A stretch of DNA of 64,000 bases from the NCBI RefSeq assembly GCF_003688495.1, contig NZ_REFH01000009.1:372001-436000 (forward strand), given 5' to 3'. Under the pieces are notes generated by a model. That model was not told the origin of the DNA. It saw only the letters and a program-made list of their open reading frames with translations, and ran no database searches. This DNA is from Flavobacterium weaverense. Lineage in GTDB: Bacteria > Bacteroidota > Bacteroidia > Flavobacteriales > Flavobacteriaceae. Made by a program: the position numbers and the translations under genes. Shown here piece by piece: positions 27,408 through 36,533 of the stretch (position 1 is the stretch's first letter; every line of letters begins with the position of its first letter).

Positions 27408-29345
27408 TTAATAATCGAAACGCTTAAAAGCTTCAATTGCCTCGTATTCTGCAAGACCTAAATCATCGTATAGTTTTGCTGTGTTTTTATTTCGATCCTC
27501 AGCTCTTACCCAAAATTCTCTAGAATCATTTCCTTGGAACATCACTCTATCTTTTTGAGATTGATGGTATAAAATAGCATGTCTTTTTAATAAAACTTCA
27601 TCAGGACTTAAGGGAACAGCCATATCAATTTCATGTAAATCCCATTCATGCCAAGCGCCTCTGTACAACCATAACCAACAATCATCCATGAATGATTCTG
27701 TTTTCAGCTGCTTCATTGCCGCAAATATGGCATTTAAACAAACCTCATGTGTTCCATGCGGATCTGCTAAATCTCCAGCTGCAAAAACTTGATGTGGTTT
27801 AATTTTTTTAATGATAGAAGCTACTATTGCTACATCTTCGGCACCAAGCGGATTTTTCTTAATTTGTCCAGTTTCGTAAAAAGGTAAATCTAAGAAATGA
27901 GTATTTTCATCTTTCAGTCCAATATATCGAGTGGCTGCGTACGATTCTCGTCTTCGTATTAACCCTTTCAACTTTCTAACTTCCAATGAATCTATTTGAT
28001 TTTCTGATTTATTATTTATGAACCGAATCACTGACTCAAAATCAACACTGCTATTATTGTTTCCAATAAAATCATTAGAAACCTCTGCAAACTTGAGAGC
28101 TTCGTCATCCGTTACTGCAATATTTCCTGAAGTTTGATAGACCACATGAACATCATGACCTTGCTTAATTAATTTTGAAAATGTACCTCCCATCGAAATC
28201 ACATCATCATCAGGATGTGGACTAAAAAGAATAATTCTTTTTTTAGCTGGATCAGCTCTTTCAGGTCTGTGCGAATCATCCGTATTTGGTTTTCCGCCTG
28301 GCCATCCCGTTATTGTATGTTGTAAAACATTAAACATGTTAATATTTAAATCATATGCTGAACCTTCCTGAGCTAATAGATCAGACATTCCATTATTATT
28401 GTAATCTCGATCCGTTAATTTTAAAATCGATTGTTCTGTTTTTTGACAAAGCCAAACAATCGCTTTACTTTTTAATTCTTGATTCCAAATACACTCTCCA
28501 ACCAACCATGGAGTTTTAAATCTAGTTAGTTCTAAAGCTGCAGATTTATCTAAAACGAAAGTAGCATTACTATGGTTTTGCAAAAATGTTGCTGGAACGT
28601 TTGAACTAATTTCACCTTGAATGGTACGTTTTATAATATCTGCTTTGTTTTGTCCCCAAGCCATTAATACAATCCTTTTAGATCTCATAATTGTGGACAC
28701 ACCCATCGTAATAGCTCTTTTAGGAACATTGTCGATTCCGTTGAAATCTGATGATGCATCAACTCGAGTGATATGATCTAAAGTAATAATTCGAGTTCCT
28801 GAATTAATGTGCGAACCCGGTTCGTTGAATCCTACGTGACCTGTACGACCTATTCCTAACAATTGGAAATCTAAACCTCCTGAATTCCTGATTTTCATTT
28901 CATAATCAACACAATATTGATTTAGCTCTTCGATTGAAACTGTTCCATCAGGAACATTAATATTTTCTGGATTAATATCAATATGGTTAAAAAGATGCTG
29001 ATGCATGAAATAATGGTAACTCTTACTATTCTCTTTCGTCATTGGATAATATTCATCCAAGTTAAAAGTAACCACATTGTGAAAGCTAAGTCCTTCTTCT
29101 CTGTGCATTCTGACTAACTCTTCATACACTTTGATAGGAGAAGAACCTGTGGCTAAACCAAGAACACAAGGTTTATTTTCTTCTTGTTTTGATCGTATTA
29201 GTTGCGCTATCTCATGCGCAACAGCTAAGGAAGCTTCAATCGAATTTTTGAAAATCTCATTGTGAATTTTTTCAAATCTAGTGTCTTCGAATTGTCCTGC
29301 ACTCTTATAACTTATATCCGATTTTAGTTCTAATGTATCTTTCAT
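27408..29345 (-). CDS. nagB: glucosamine-6-phosphate deaminase fused to a PIG-L/LmbE deacetylase-like domain
   Basis: A 645-residue two-domain protein from ATG 29345; a GTG 10 codons earlier is disfavoured. Residues ~30-310 are NagB, which converts glucosamine-6-P to fructose-6-P and ammonia. It has LGLATGSSP, FNLDEYY with Asp97, and GIGRTGHVGFNEPGS with His170 and Glu175. The position of E. coli Asp141 is Thr168 here. Residues ~370-640 form a PIG-L-type de-N-acetylase fold with the metal motif PHPDDD (His377, Asp379, Asp380) and a later DPHGTHEVCL. The second domain could remove the acetyl group from a GlcNAc derivative, standing in for NagA, which is absent here; this is inference. First gene of the nagB-GH20-GH18 row. 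Confidence 0.92.
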   Translation of the reverse strand: MKDTLELKSDISYKSAGQFEDTRFEKIHNEIFKNSIEASLAVAHEIAQLIRSKQEENKPCVLGLATGSSPIKVYEELVRMHREEGLSFHNVVTFNLDEYYPMTKENSKSYHYFMHQHLFNHIDINPENINVPDGTVSIEELNQYCVDYEMKIRNSGGLDFQLLGIGRTGHVGFNEPGSHINSGTRIITLDHITRVDASSDFNGIDNVPKRAITMGVSTIMRSKRIVLMAWGQNKADIIKRTIQGEISSNVPATFLQNHSNATFVLDKSAALELTRFKTPWLVGECIWNQELKSKAIVWLCQKTEQSILKLTDRDYNNNGMSDLLAQEGSAYDLNINMFNVLQHTITGWPGGKPNTDDSHRPERADPAKKRIILFSPHPDDDVISMGGTFSKLIKQGHDVHVVYQTSGNIAVTDDEALKFAEVSNDFIGNNNSSVDFESVIRFINNKSENQIDSLEVRKLKGLIRRRESYAATRYIGLKDENTHFLDLPFYETGQIKKNPLGAEDVAIVASIIKKIKPHQVFAAGDLADPHGTHEVCLNAIFAAMKQLKTESFMDDCWLWLYRGAWHEWDLHEIDMAVPLSPDEVLLKRHAILYHQSQKDRVMFQGNDSREFWVRAEDRNKNTAKLYDDLGLAEYEAIEAFKRFDY

Positions 29346-29669
29346 TAATTTATTTTTTATCAATTGACTAAACACCTAATTAAAAAATTCAAGTTTTTAA
29401 CTGGTTGTGAAATTTTTTAGAAATTTATTGGAAAGAAATAGCAACAGCGAATGCAATTGTATTCTAATTCAATTATAGGAATCTCAGTATTTAGAAAATT
29501 GTAATTGCAAGTAGGTCTGAATTTCAATAGTTTAAAACAATAAATCGTTTAACTACCAAAATAAATTTTACAATTATTTTATTGTTTTATTTATAGAATA
29601 ATAGATTTAATAAAAAAATGGCACAAGCATATACATACTTATGCCACTTTAATCACCAATCCAAATAAT
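29346..29669. other. intergenic region, susD end to nagB start
   Basis: This 324-nt gap contains the susD terminator (29611-29650) and must contain the nagB promoter. I find no exact TAnnTTTG box on the minus strand and no small gene. The rest is AT-rich without clear structure. Confidence 0.45.
29611..29650 (-). terminator. terminator after susD
   Basis: On the minus strand GTGGCATAAG pairs imperfectly with CTTGTGCCA across an AT loop, followed by seven T. It is located 20 nt past the susD stop. Confidence 0.75.
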
Positions 29670-31235
29670 TTAAAAATTAGGGGCACTAGTATCCCACCAT
29701 AATCTAGTAGCTCCATTATCAAGACCTCCTAGCGCAGCAACTCCTGAAGCAATTCCTTCTTTGTTGTTGGCTACTTCTGAATCTGAAAAAGCTAATCTTC
29801 TCACACCAAGCTCAGTGCTAATAAGACCGTTACTTTGATTATTAGATATTCTGAATAATTTAGGATATCCAGTTCTTCTAAATTCTGACCACGCTTCTTG
29901 TCCATCAGGATAAGTAGCAATCCATTTTTGAGTAATAATTTTCTCTAGATTTTTTTCCTTGTCAGTTCCCCAAGCAACAGTAATTTTGCTAATTGCTTGT
30001 GCATTATTTGCAGGATTTAGAGGGTCAACATAATCTTTAGGTAACTTAGTGTTATCTGCAATATAAGCCGTAGCACCTTCCGCACCATTTTGTTCAAATG
30101 AAGATTTAATACCTGCTTCATATAAACTTTGAGCAGTTCCACCCATATTCCAACCTCTTAAAGCGCCTTCTGCTCTCAAGAAATAAACTTCTGCAGTAGA
30201 CATCCAAGTGATTTCTCCTGTTTTAGTTCTAGGACCTGTTTGAGAAAATTTAGAATAAGTACTTCCTGAAGGATATATAATCCCTGTTCGTACTCCTTTG
30301 TATTCTCCTGGAGTCACTTTTGAAGTATTCCAATATTTTGATATTCTTGGATCTTGGTAACCACCTAAAATTGATTCCATATCAGCTCCCATGAATAATC
30401 CAACCCAACTATGACTCATAACATCAATTACGTTAAGGTCCGTTGGTGATTTAATTTTTAATCCATCAGCAGTAGCTGTAAAAACCCCTAAAGAATGACT
30501 AACTGCTTTTTCTGCTTCTACTTTTGCTAATGCAGGATCAACTTTAGAAATACGCATTGCCATTCTTAAGCGCAATGAATTTGCATATTTAGTCCAGTTT
30601 GCATATTTACCTTCGTACAGAGACAAATCAGTTTCATCAAATGCAGTTTTTTCACCTGCAGCATTTCTTTTTGTTAACTCAGTTACAGCAAAATCTAAAT
30701 CTTTAAACATTTGAGTATAGATTTCCTTTTGTGAATCGTAAGTAGCAACTCCTTTTCCAAATTTCGAATAAACAGCTGGTCCGTACATATCCGTTATTCT
30801 TTGCATTGTAGCAACTTTCAATATCAATGACCAAGCGTAAAATTGATCAAATTTATCTTTAGAACGCTGTTCTGCTTTGTATAAGTAAGAGATAATATTA
30901 ACGTATGCATCATCCCAAGCATAACTGTTCCAACCGCCATTCAAAACATAATCGTGATTGTTTTGTGGTCCAAAAGGAACTGGAGTTGTCATATAGCCTG
31001 ACCATCCATCAGCTTGTAAACTTTGCTGAATTTGGTATTGCCAAGTTGTTTCAGATATAAACAAGTGATTAAAAGCTGGTTTAAATAAAGATTTTATACT
31101 GTTATAATCTTGATCTAATTGTTCTATTGTAGCACCCTCTGGGTTTGTATTTATATCCTCAAAATTATCTGTACAACTAAAAGCCGTAAGTAAAGACAGG
31201 CAAAGCGCTGTTCTTTTTATTTTATTTATTGTCAT
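29670..31235 (-). CDS. SusD/RagB-type nutrient-binding lipoprotein
   Basis: A 521-residue surface lipoprotein with signal and lipobox LTAFSC (Cys21), then the usual acidic start TDNFEDINTNPEG. The fold is the TPR-rich SusD-like_2 group: ITDMYGPAVYSKFG, WTKYANSLRLRMAMRISKVDPALA, and EVYFLRAEGALRGW near the middle. It caps the SusC channel and captures oligosaccharide at the cell surface. It lies 10 nt after susC, the invariant order, and is followed by a terminator. The neighbours suggest chito-oligosaccharides as ligand, although the SusD-like_2 group also binds other ligands, so the substrate is inference. Confidence 0.94.
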   Translation of the reverse strand: MTINKIKRTALCLSLLTAFSCTDNFEDINTNPEGATIEQLDQDYNSIKSLFKPAFNHLFISETTWQYQIQQSLQADGWSGYMTTPVPFGPQNNHDYVLNGGWNSYAWDDAYVNIISYLYKAEQRSKDKFDQFYAWSLILKVATMQRITDMYGPAVYSKFGKGVATYDSQKEIYTQMFKDLDFAVTELTKRNAAGEKTAFDETDLSLYEGKYANWTKYANSLRLRMAMRISKVDPALAKVEAEKAVSHSLGVFTATADGLKIKSPTDLNVIDVMSHSWVGLFMGADMESILGGYQDPRISKYWNTSKVTPGEYKGVRTGIIYPSGSTYSKFSQTGPRTKTGEITWMSTAEVYFLRAEGALRGWNMGGTAQSLYEAGIKSSFEQNGAEGATAYIADNTKLPKDYVDPLNPANNAQAISKITVAWGTDKEKNLEKIITQKWIATYPDGQEAWSEFRRTGYPKLFRISNNQSNGLISTELGVRRLAFSDSEVANNKEGIASGVAALGGLDNGATRLWWDTSAPNF

Positions 31236-31245
31236 GATTGTAATA

Positions 31246-34200
31246 TTAAAAAGTTAAATTTAAATTAAGACCAATACTTCTTGTTGACGGTAAACCGAAA
31301 ACATCCACACCTTGTAAACCTTCACCTGTACTTAAAGCAACATTAGGATCAAATGGAGCATCTTTATAAATAAAGAATAAATTTCTAGCAATTAAAGAAA
31401 TACTAGCTGACTGCATAAATGGTAATTTAGTTTTGTTGAATGTGTATCCAATAGAAACTTCTCTTACATTAACATTAGTTGCATCGTAAACATATTCTCC
31501 AGTAGCACCATTTCTACCTGCTGTTTTATCGTAATAATCAAAAGTATCCATTGTAGTTACAGCAGTTCCGTCAGCTTTAGCACCGTTGATCTTAACACCA
31601 CCAGCATTTCTAGCATCTCCACTAGCTTTAGAAACTCCATTAAAATCATTGATAGCTTCAGTTAAACTTAAAACTTCACCACCAAAACGACCATCGATTA
31701 AGATGTTTGCTGTGAAAGCGCCAAACTTGAATGTGTTAGAAAATCCTAACATAAAATCTGGATTTGCATTACCTACTTCTTCCCAGTCAGCGTTAACAGA
31801 TAATTTTCCGTTATCACCCACTAATAATCTACCTTGAGCATCTTTTTGAATATTTTTACCTTCAATTATTCCAAAAGGTTTTCCTTCTACTAAAGAATAT
31901 CTGTAATTATTTGATCCTGGATCAGTTAACACGATTCTTCCTTCTACATTTTGAGCAGGGATGTCATTTACTTTACTCTTATTTTGAGAGTAGTTGATTC
32001 TAGATTCCCAGTTGAATTTTTCACTTTTAACAAGATCAGCAAATAATACAACCTCAAATCCTTTATTAGAAATACTTCCAGCATTGATTGCATAGTTTAA
32101 GTATCCATTTTCATTTGTAGATTCAGCTGGAACTTGTAAGTATTGATTTTTAGTTTGTGAATCATAGTAAGAAACCTCAAAACCTAATCTATTATTGAAC
32201 ATTCTCCACTCTGTACCTATTTCATACTCTGATTTTAATTCTGGTTTCAAAGTAGTTCCTGGTCTTGGACCTACAGGAGGATTAATAGGTTGACCTGCAA
32301 CAATTGAATATGTTGGTTTTGTAATAAATGCAGCAATATCATTTCCTACTTGTGCATAAGTAGCACGTACTTTTCCAAAATTTATAAATTCTGGCATTTC
32401 AGTCATTTCACTAATGATAGCAGTTAAACCTACTGAAGGATAAAAGAAACTTGGATTATCAGTATTTACTAAAGTTGAAGACCAGTCATTTCTCGCAGCA
32501 GCGTCTAAGAATAATACATCTTTGTATCCAAAAGTTGTTGCAGCAAAAACTGATTGTACTTCTCTTTGATAAGCAGTTTGAACGTTTCCATTATTATTTG
32601 CAAAGTTTCCTAAAGTAAAGATGTTTGCATTTCTTAATCCTCCACCAATTCCAGAATCTAAATTAAGTCCTGCGCTCTTTCCATTATTAATACTCGCTCC
32701 AATAGTTCCACTGAAAGAAAAATCTTCTGAGAAATTAGTGTTTATTAAACCGATTATATCTGCATAATTTTGAGTTGCGATAGTATTAGAATTAATATAT
32801 CTTCCTTTTGGATGTACTAAAGAAGCAGCTGATGTAGCGTACATTTCTTTTTGGAAGTTACTTTCGCTTCTGTTATAACTGTATCTTGAAGTTAAACGAA
32901 ACCAATCTGATACTTTGTAATCTAAAGCAACTGCTCCGTTGAAGAAGTTGTTAATATCAACAGACTTTTGTCTGTTTATTTGCCAGTATGGGTTTTCATT
33001 GCTTTCGCTAACCGCTGCAAAACCAGGATAATTTTGTGCATTCCAGTTTTTAGTTACATCAAAAACTTCATACGTTTTTAAATCACTTAAGCTAAAAGCT
33101 CTAGGGTGAGAATAAACACCACTTACTGGATTAAAGTATAAACCATTTACAGGTCTATTGTTGATTTTTTGAGAAACATAATTTGCAGTTACTGCAACAT
33201 TCAATCTATCATTAAAAAACTTAGATGCTTGACGGATACCAAAGTTGTTTTTCTTCAAATGGTTTCCAGGTATTACTCCAGATGCGTCTGTGTTAGCATA
33301 TGTAAAACTTGTAGATGCACCATCAGTAGCTTTTGAGAAAGCCATAGAAGTAATTTGTGTTGTACCAGTATTAAAGAATCCTTTAATATCGCCTTCAACT
33401 TTTTGCTTAGCTCCCCAGCTTTTTGCATCACCAACTGCTGAAGTATAATCAGATTGAAATTCAGGTAAATACGCTACAGAATCAAAAGTTGTCACTGAGT
33501 TTACATTGAATGTCTCAACACCAGCTTTTACTTTTTTTGAACTCAATAGAATAACACCATTTGCACCTTGACTACCGTAAAGTACAGAAGCCGCAGCACC
33601 TTTAAGTACAGTCATTCCTTCATAATCATCTGGATTGATTAAAGAAACAACATCTCCTCCATCTCTATTTCCTCCAGCTAAATCTCCAAAAGTTCCATTA
33701 GGTTGAACTGACCCTCCATTTGACAATGGAATACCGTCGATTACATATAAAGGTTGGTTATTTGTAAAAGAAGAGTTACCTCTAATAGTTACTTTAGTCG
33801 AACCTCCAGAACCAGAAGAGCTTTTTGTAATTGCTACACCTGCTATTTTACCAGCAACTGTATTAATAATGTTTGCATCCTTTACTCGAGTTAACTCTTC
33901 ACCTTTTAATTCTTGTGCAGAATACGTTAAGGTTTTTCGTGCCTTTGTAATTCCTAATGAAGTTACAACCACTTCGTTTAATGAATTAGTAGCTGCCTCA
34001 GTCATTTTTACATTAATTGTATTAGACTCCCCTACTACAACATTTTTAGTTTCTAAACCTAAATAAGAAAAAATTAATGTTTTACTTTTTGCAACTTGTA
34101 TTGAGAAGTTACCATCAAAGTCAGTACTTGCCGAAGCAGTTTCACCTTGCACATTAATATTAACTCCAGGTATAGGAGCACCACTTCCATCTGTTACTGA

Positions 34201-34278
34201 ACCTTTGATTGTTTTCACCTGAGCAAGCGAAACTTGTACAGTAAAAAGAATCATAAAGATTGAAATAATTTTTTTCAT
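31246..34278 (-). CDS. SusC/RagA-type TonB-dependent outer-membrane transporter
   Basis: A 1010-residue outer-membrane barrel. It has a signal peptide (VQVSLAQ), then a carboxypeptidase-like regulatory domain ([22 protein letters not shown]), and then the plug with the RagA-type signature: [11 protein letters not shown] (a TonB-box-like strand), [22 protein letters not shown], and [23 protein letters not shown] 22-strand barrel follows, ending in NLNLTF with terminal Phe. It has no STN domain, so sigma/anti-sigma signalling through this receptor is not expected. That fits control by the divergent LytS/LytTR pair. It imports oligosaccharide with the downstream SusD. Confidence 0.95.
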   Translation of the reverse strand: MKKIISIFMILFTVQVSLAQVKTIKGSVTDGSGAPIPGVNINVQGETASASTDFDGNFSIQVAKSKTLIFSYLGLETKNVVVGESNTINVKMTEAATNSLNEVVVTSLGITKARKTLTYSAQELKGEELTRVKDANIINTVAGKIAGVAITKSSSGSGGSTKVTIRGNSSFTNNQPLYVIDGIPLSNGGSVQPNGTFGDLAGGNRDGGDVVSLINPDDYEGMTVLKGAAASVLYGSQGANGVILLSSKKVKAGVETFNVNSVTTFDSVAYLPEFQSDYTSAVGDAKSWGAKQKVEGDIKGFFNTGTTQITSMAFSKATDGASTSFTYANTDASGVIPGNHLKKNNFGIRQASKFFNDRLNVAVTANYVSQKINNRPVNGLYFNPVSGVYSHPRAFSLSDLKTYEVFDVTKNWNAQNYPGFAAVSESNENPYWQINRQKSVDINNFFNGAVALDYKVSDWFRLTSRYSYNRSESNFQKEMYATSAASLVHPKGRYINSNTIATQNYADIIGLINTNFSEDFSFSGTIGASINNGKSAGLNLDSGIGGGLRNANIFTLGNFANNNGNVQTAYQREVQSVFAATTFGYKDVLFLDAAARNDWSSTLVNTDNPSFFYPSVGLTAIISEMTEMPEFINFGKVRATYAQVGNDIAAFITKPTYSIVAGQPINPPVGPRPGTTLKPELKSEYEIGTEWRMFNNRLGFEVSYYDSQTKNQYLQVPAESTNENGYLNYAINAGSISNKGFEVVLFADLVKSEKFNWESRINYSQNKSKVNDIPAQNVEGRIVLTDPGSNNYRYSLVEGKPFGIIEGKNIQKDAQGRLLVGDNGKLSVNADWEEVGNANPDFMLGFSNTFKFGAFTANILIDGRFGGEVLSLTEAINDFNGVSKASGDARNAGGVKINGAKADGTAVTTMDTFDYYDKTAGRNGATGEYVYDATNVNVREVSIGYTFNKTKLPFMQSASISLIARNLFFIYKDAPFDPNVALSTGEGLQGVDVFGLPSTRSIGLNLNLTF

Positions 34279-34615
34279 TTTTATAGGTTTTTATTAGTTA
34301 TGGCGTAAATCTATCAGTTAAAACAATCTTAAAAAAAGAAATTATACTAACAACTTTAAAAGAGCTACTAACCACATATTTTCACAAACAAAGCGTAAAT
34401 ATTACATATTATAAAATAAATTTTCGAATAATTTATACCAACGACACTATTTCACCAACGAACTACAATCTAAAATAATTTATATGTAACTTAAATTATA
34501 TTTTGCACTTTTTGTGCCTGAAAATTCGATTTTTGGCTTCAAATTGATTAAAGTTGCAAAAGAATTTTACGATATAGTATTATTAGACTTCATATAATCC
34601 CTAACCTTTTCTCAT
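34279..34615. other. divergent control region, susC / sensor kinase
   Basis: This 337-nt region separates susC and the two-component genes. It contains an ACCAACGA direct repeat (34437-34461) and, on the minus strand, TACGCTTTG (34389-34397), a -7-like box with one extra spacer base, about 110 nt before the susC ATG. GCAC-TTTTT-GTGC near 34505 is a small hairpin. No gene or RNA is seen. Confidence 0.5.
34437..34461 (-). promoter_or_regulatory. direct repeat upstream of susC, candidate LytTR regulator site
   Basis: ACCAACGA occurs at 34437-34444 and 34454-34461 (17-bp period). On the minus strand, toward susC, the copies read TTCGTTGGT and GTCGTTGGT, close to the LytTR half-site pattern (A/T)(A/C)(A/C)GTTN(A/G)(G/T). 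They lie about 40 bp upstream of the -7-like box at 34389. The classic spacing is 21-22 bp, so the spacing is atypical. Confidence 0.45.
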
Positions 34616-35668
34616 TTGGCACGTTTAAAAAAAATAGAATTTAGTACCGAGTATCGAAATCATTTTGGCTTTTGGGGAATCTTTTTTTTAATCAATTGGT
34701 TAAGATGGGGATCTTACTTTGATGACTATCCCTATTCTTTCAAATCTAACCTGATTGAGTTTTCTTTACACATTCCTTTTGTGTACTTCAATTTGCTAGT
34801 TCTTATACCTAAATATATTGTAAAATTTGAATACTATAAATATGCTTTAGCGCTCTTAGGAAGTTTAATCATAATCTACGTTGCAAGGACAGGTTTGACG
34901 TATTATATGGTTTCAGAAAATATATGGCCAGAAGCAGATAAATTATATCGCCCTTTTGACATCAATCACATCGTTGCCGTGACAATTGGAGAAATTTATG
35001 TCTTGTCAATTGCCTCATCAGTTTTTTCAACAATGTATTGGTTAAAAGAAAGAGATAGAAACGCAATAATGAAACAAAATCAGTCTAAGATGAAGCTGAA
35101 ATATCTTAAGACTCAAATTCAGCCACATTTCTTTTTTAACACTCTTAATAATTTATACGCACTTTCGTTAGAATCATCAAAAAAAGTACCCGATGTAATC
35201 TTAAAACTTTCTAGACTAATGGAATATGTATTATATGACATTAAAGGAACGCAAATGGTCGACCTAACAAAAGAAATCGATTATATCCAAAATTACATTG
35301 AAATTGAAAAACTGCGTTTTGAACAGGTGGAGGTAGCAGTTAATATAGAATCAAATATTGATGATATAAAAATTCCTCCTTTATTAATAATTACCTTAAT
35401 CGAAAATGCATTTAAACACGGAGGTCCTTGCAATAGTAATCTTCGAATAAAAATCAATTGCAAAGTCATTAAAAACGAAACACTACAATTTGAAATATTA
35501 AATAATTTTGTAATTTCACAAAATACGAGTAATAAAAAGGGCATTGGTTTATCCAATACCAAAAAGAGACTAAAGCTGATATTTCAAAATAATTTTACTT
35601 TGGAAAAAATTGTAAAATTCAACTATTATATTATCCGACTACAAATACCAATTCAACATGAAGATTAA
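34616..35668 (+). CDS. LytS/YehU-type sensor histidine kinase
   Basis: A 350-residue inner-membrane kinase. The N-terminal ~150 residues hold four predicted membrane helices with little periplasmic sequence. They are followed by the His_kinase domain with KTQIQPHFFFNTLNNLYAL, in which the His is the phosphorylation site, and a HATPase with PPLLIITLIENAFKHGG and GIGLSNTKKRL. The frame opens at TTG 34616 directly after an in-frame stop seven codons upstream; no earlier ATG exists and the next Met is far inside, so TTG is the probable start. The 3' end overlaps the response-regulator gene by 11 nt. Divergent from susC, so it probably senses a cue linked to this locus. Confidence 0.9.
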   Translation: MARLKKIEFSTEYRNHFGFWGIFFLINWLRWGSYFDDYPYSFKSNLIEFSLHIPFVYFNLLVLIPKYIVKFEYYKYALALLGSLIIIYVARTGLTYYMVSENIWPEADKLYRPFDINHIVAVTIGEIYVLSIASSVFSTMYWLKERDRNAIMKQNQSKMKLKYLKTQIQPHFFFNTLNNLYALSLESSKKVPDVILKLSRLMEYVLYDIKGTQMVDLTKEIDYIQNYIEIEKLRFEQVEVAVNIESNIDDIKIPPLLIITLIENAFKHGGPCNSNLRIKINCKVIKNETLQFEILNNFVISQNTSNKKGIGLSNTKKRLKLIFQNNFTLEKIVKFNYYIIRLQIPIQHED

Positions 35669-36359
35669 ATGTGTTTTGATAGATGATGAACCATTAGCAA
35701 CAAAAATCCTGCAAAATTATTTCGCTAATTTTCCAGATTTTGATATTATTGGGACATTCCACAATTCTGTAGAAGCATTAGATTTTATTAATAACAATGC
35801 AATAGATATTGTTTTTTTAGATATTCATATGCCTCTAATGACAGGTTTCGAATTAATAAGGCTTATTGAAAATAAAACTAAAATTGTAATTACAACAGCA
35901 TTTAGAGAATTTGCTGCTGAAAGCTATGAACTAGACGTTTTAGATTACTTAGTAAAGCCTATTCCTCTTCCTCGTTTTATAAAATGTATACATAAAATTG
36001 AAGCTGATTTTAATGTAAAGAATAATGTAAAAGCTGATTCCCTTAAAATTGATCCACACATTTTTATAAAAGTGGACAAGAAAATGGTGAAAATCATTAT
36101 TGATGAAATTCTTTTTATCGAAGGAATGAAAGAATATATAAAAGTTGTTACAGCTGACAAAACATATATTACTCACAAATCATTGACTGCATTATCTGAA
36201 GAATTACCCGCAGAAAAATTCACTCGAATTCATAAATCGTATATTATCGCAATTAATAAAGTAAAGTCTATTGAGGGGAATAGAATACAAGTACATTCCT
36301 ACACTTTACCAATAGGAAGGAATTACAGCAAGGACGTAAAGATTAGAATTCTGGACTAA
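35658..36359 (+). CDS. LytTR-family response regulator
   Basis: A 233-residue transcription factor. The receiver domain has Asp9/Asp10, the phospho-acceptor Asp55 (VFLDIHMP), a Thr in VITTAF and Lys100 in YLVKPI. The C-terminal LytTR DNA-binding domain runs from about residue 135 (FIKVDKKMVKI, DEILFIEGMKEYIKV, THKSLTALSEELP, FTRIHKSYIIAI). It is translated in overlap with the kinase gene. Position suggests it controls susC/susD and probably the MFS and nag genes. PUL regulators in Bacteroidota are more often hybrid kinases, sigma/anti-sigma pairs or SusR types, so a LytTR pair here is less usual. Confidence 0.93.
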   Translation: MKIKCVLIDDEPLATKILQNYFANFPDFDIIGTFHNSVEALDFINNNAIDIVFLDIHMPLMTGFELIRLIENKTKIVITTAFREFAAESYELDVLDYLVKPIPLPRFIKCIHKIEADFNVKNNVKADSLKIDPHIFIKVDKKMVKIIIDEILFIEGMKEYIKVVTADKTYITHKSLTALSEELPAEKFTRIHKSYIIAINKVKSIEGNRIQVHSYTLPIGRNYSKDVKIRILD

Positions 36360-36488
36360 ATCCAAGAATTCAAACCTAAATCAAGCCTTAAAATTATCAA
36401 ATTATGTTGTTCATAAGGAGAATACTGCTGATGGTATAATTTATATGTATTTTATTATAAATTGCTTTCTTTTGACTTTCATAAAAAA

Positions 36489-36496
36489 TATATTTG
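36489..36496 (+). promoter_or_regulatory. -7 box of the sugar MFS gene
   Basis: TATATTTG, an exact TAnnTTTG, 38 nt before ATG 36534. TTTG at 36471-36474 lies 14 nt upstream, shorter than the usual spacing. Confidence 0.45.
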
Positions 36497-36533
36497 TAAT
36501 CTTTCTTAAAAAAAATTAACCAAATTAACCATT

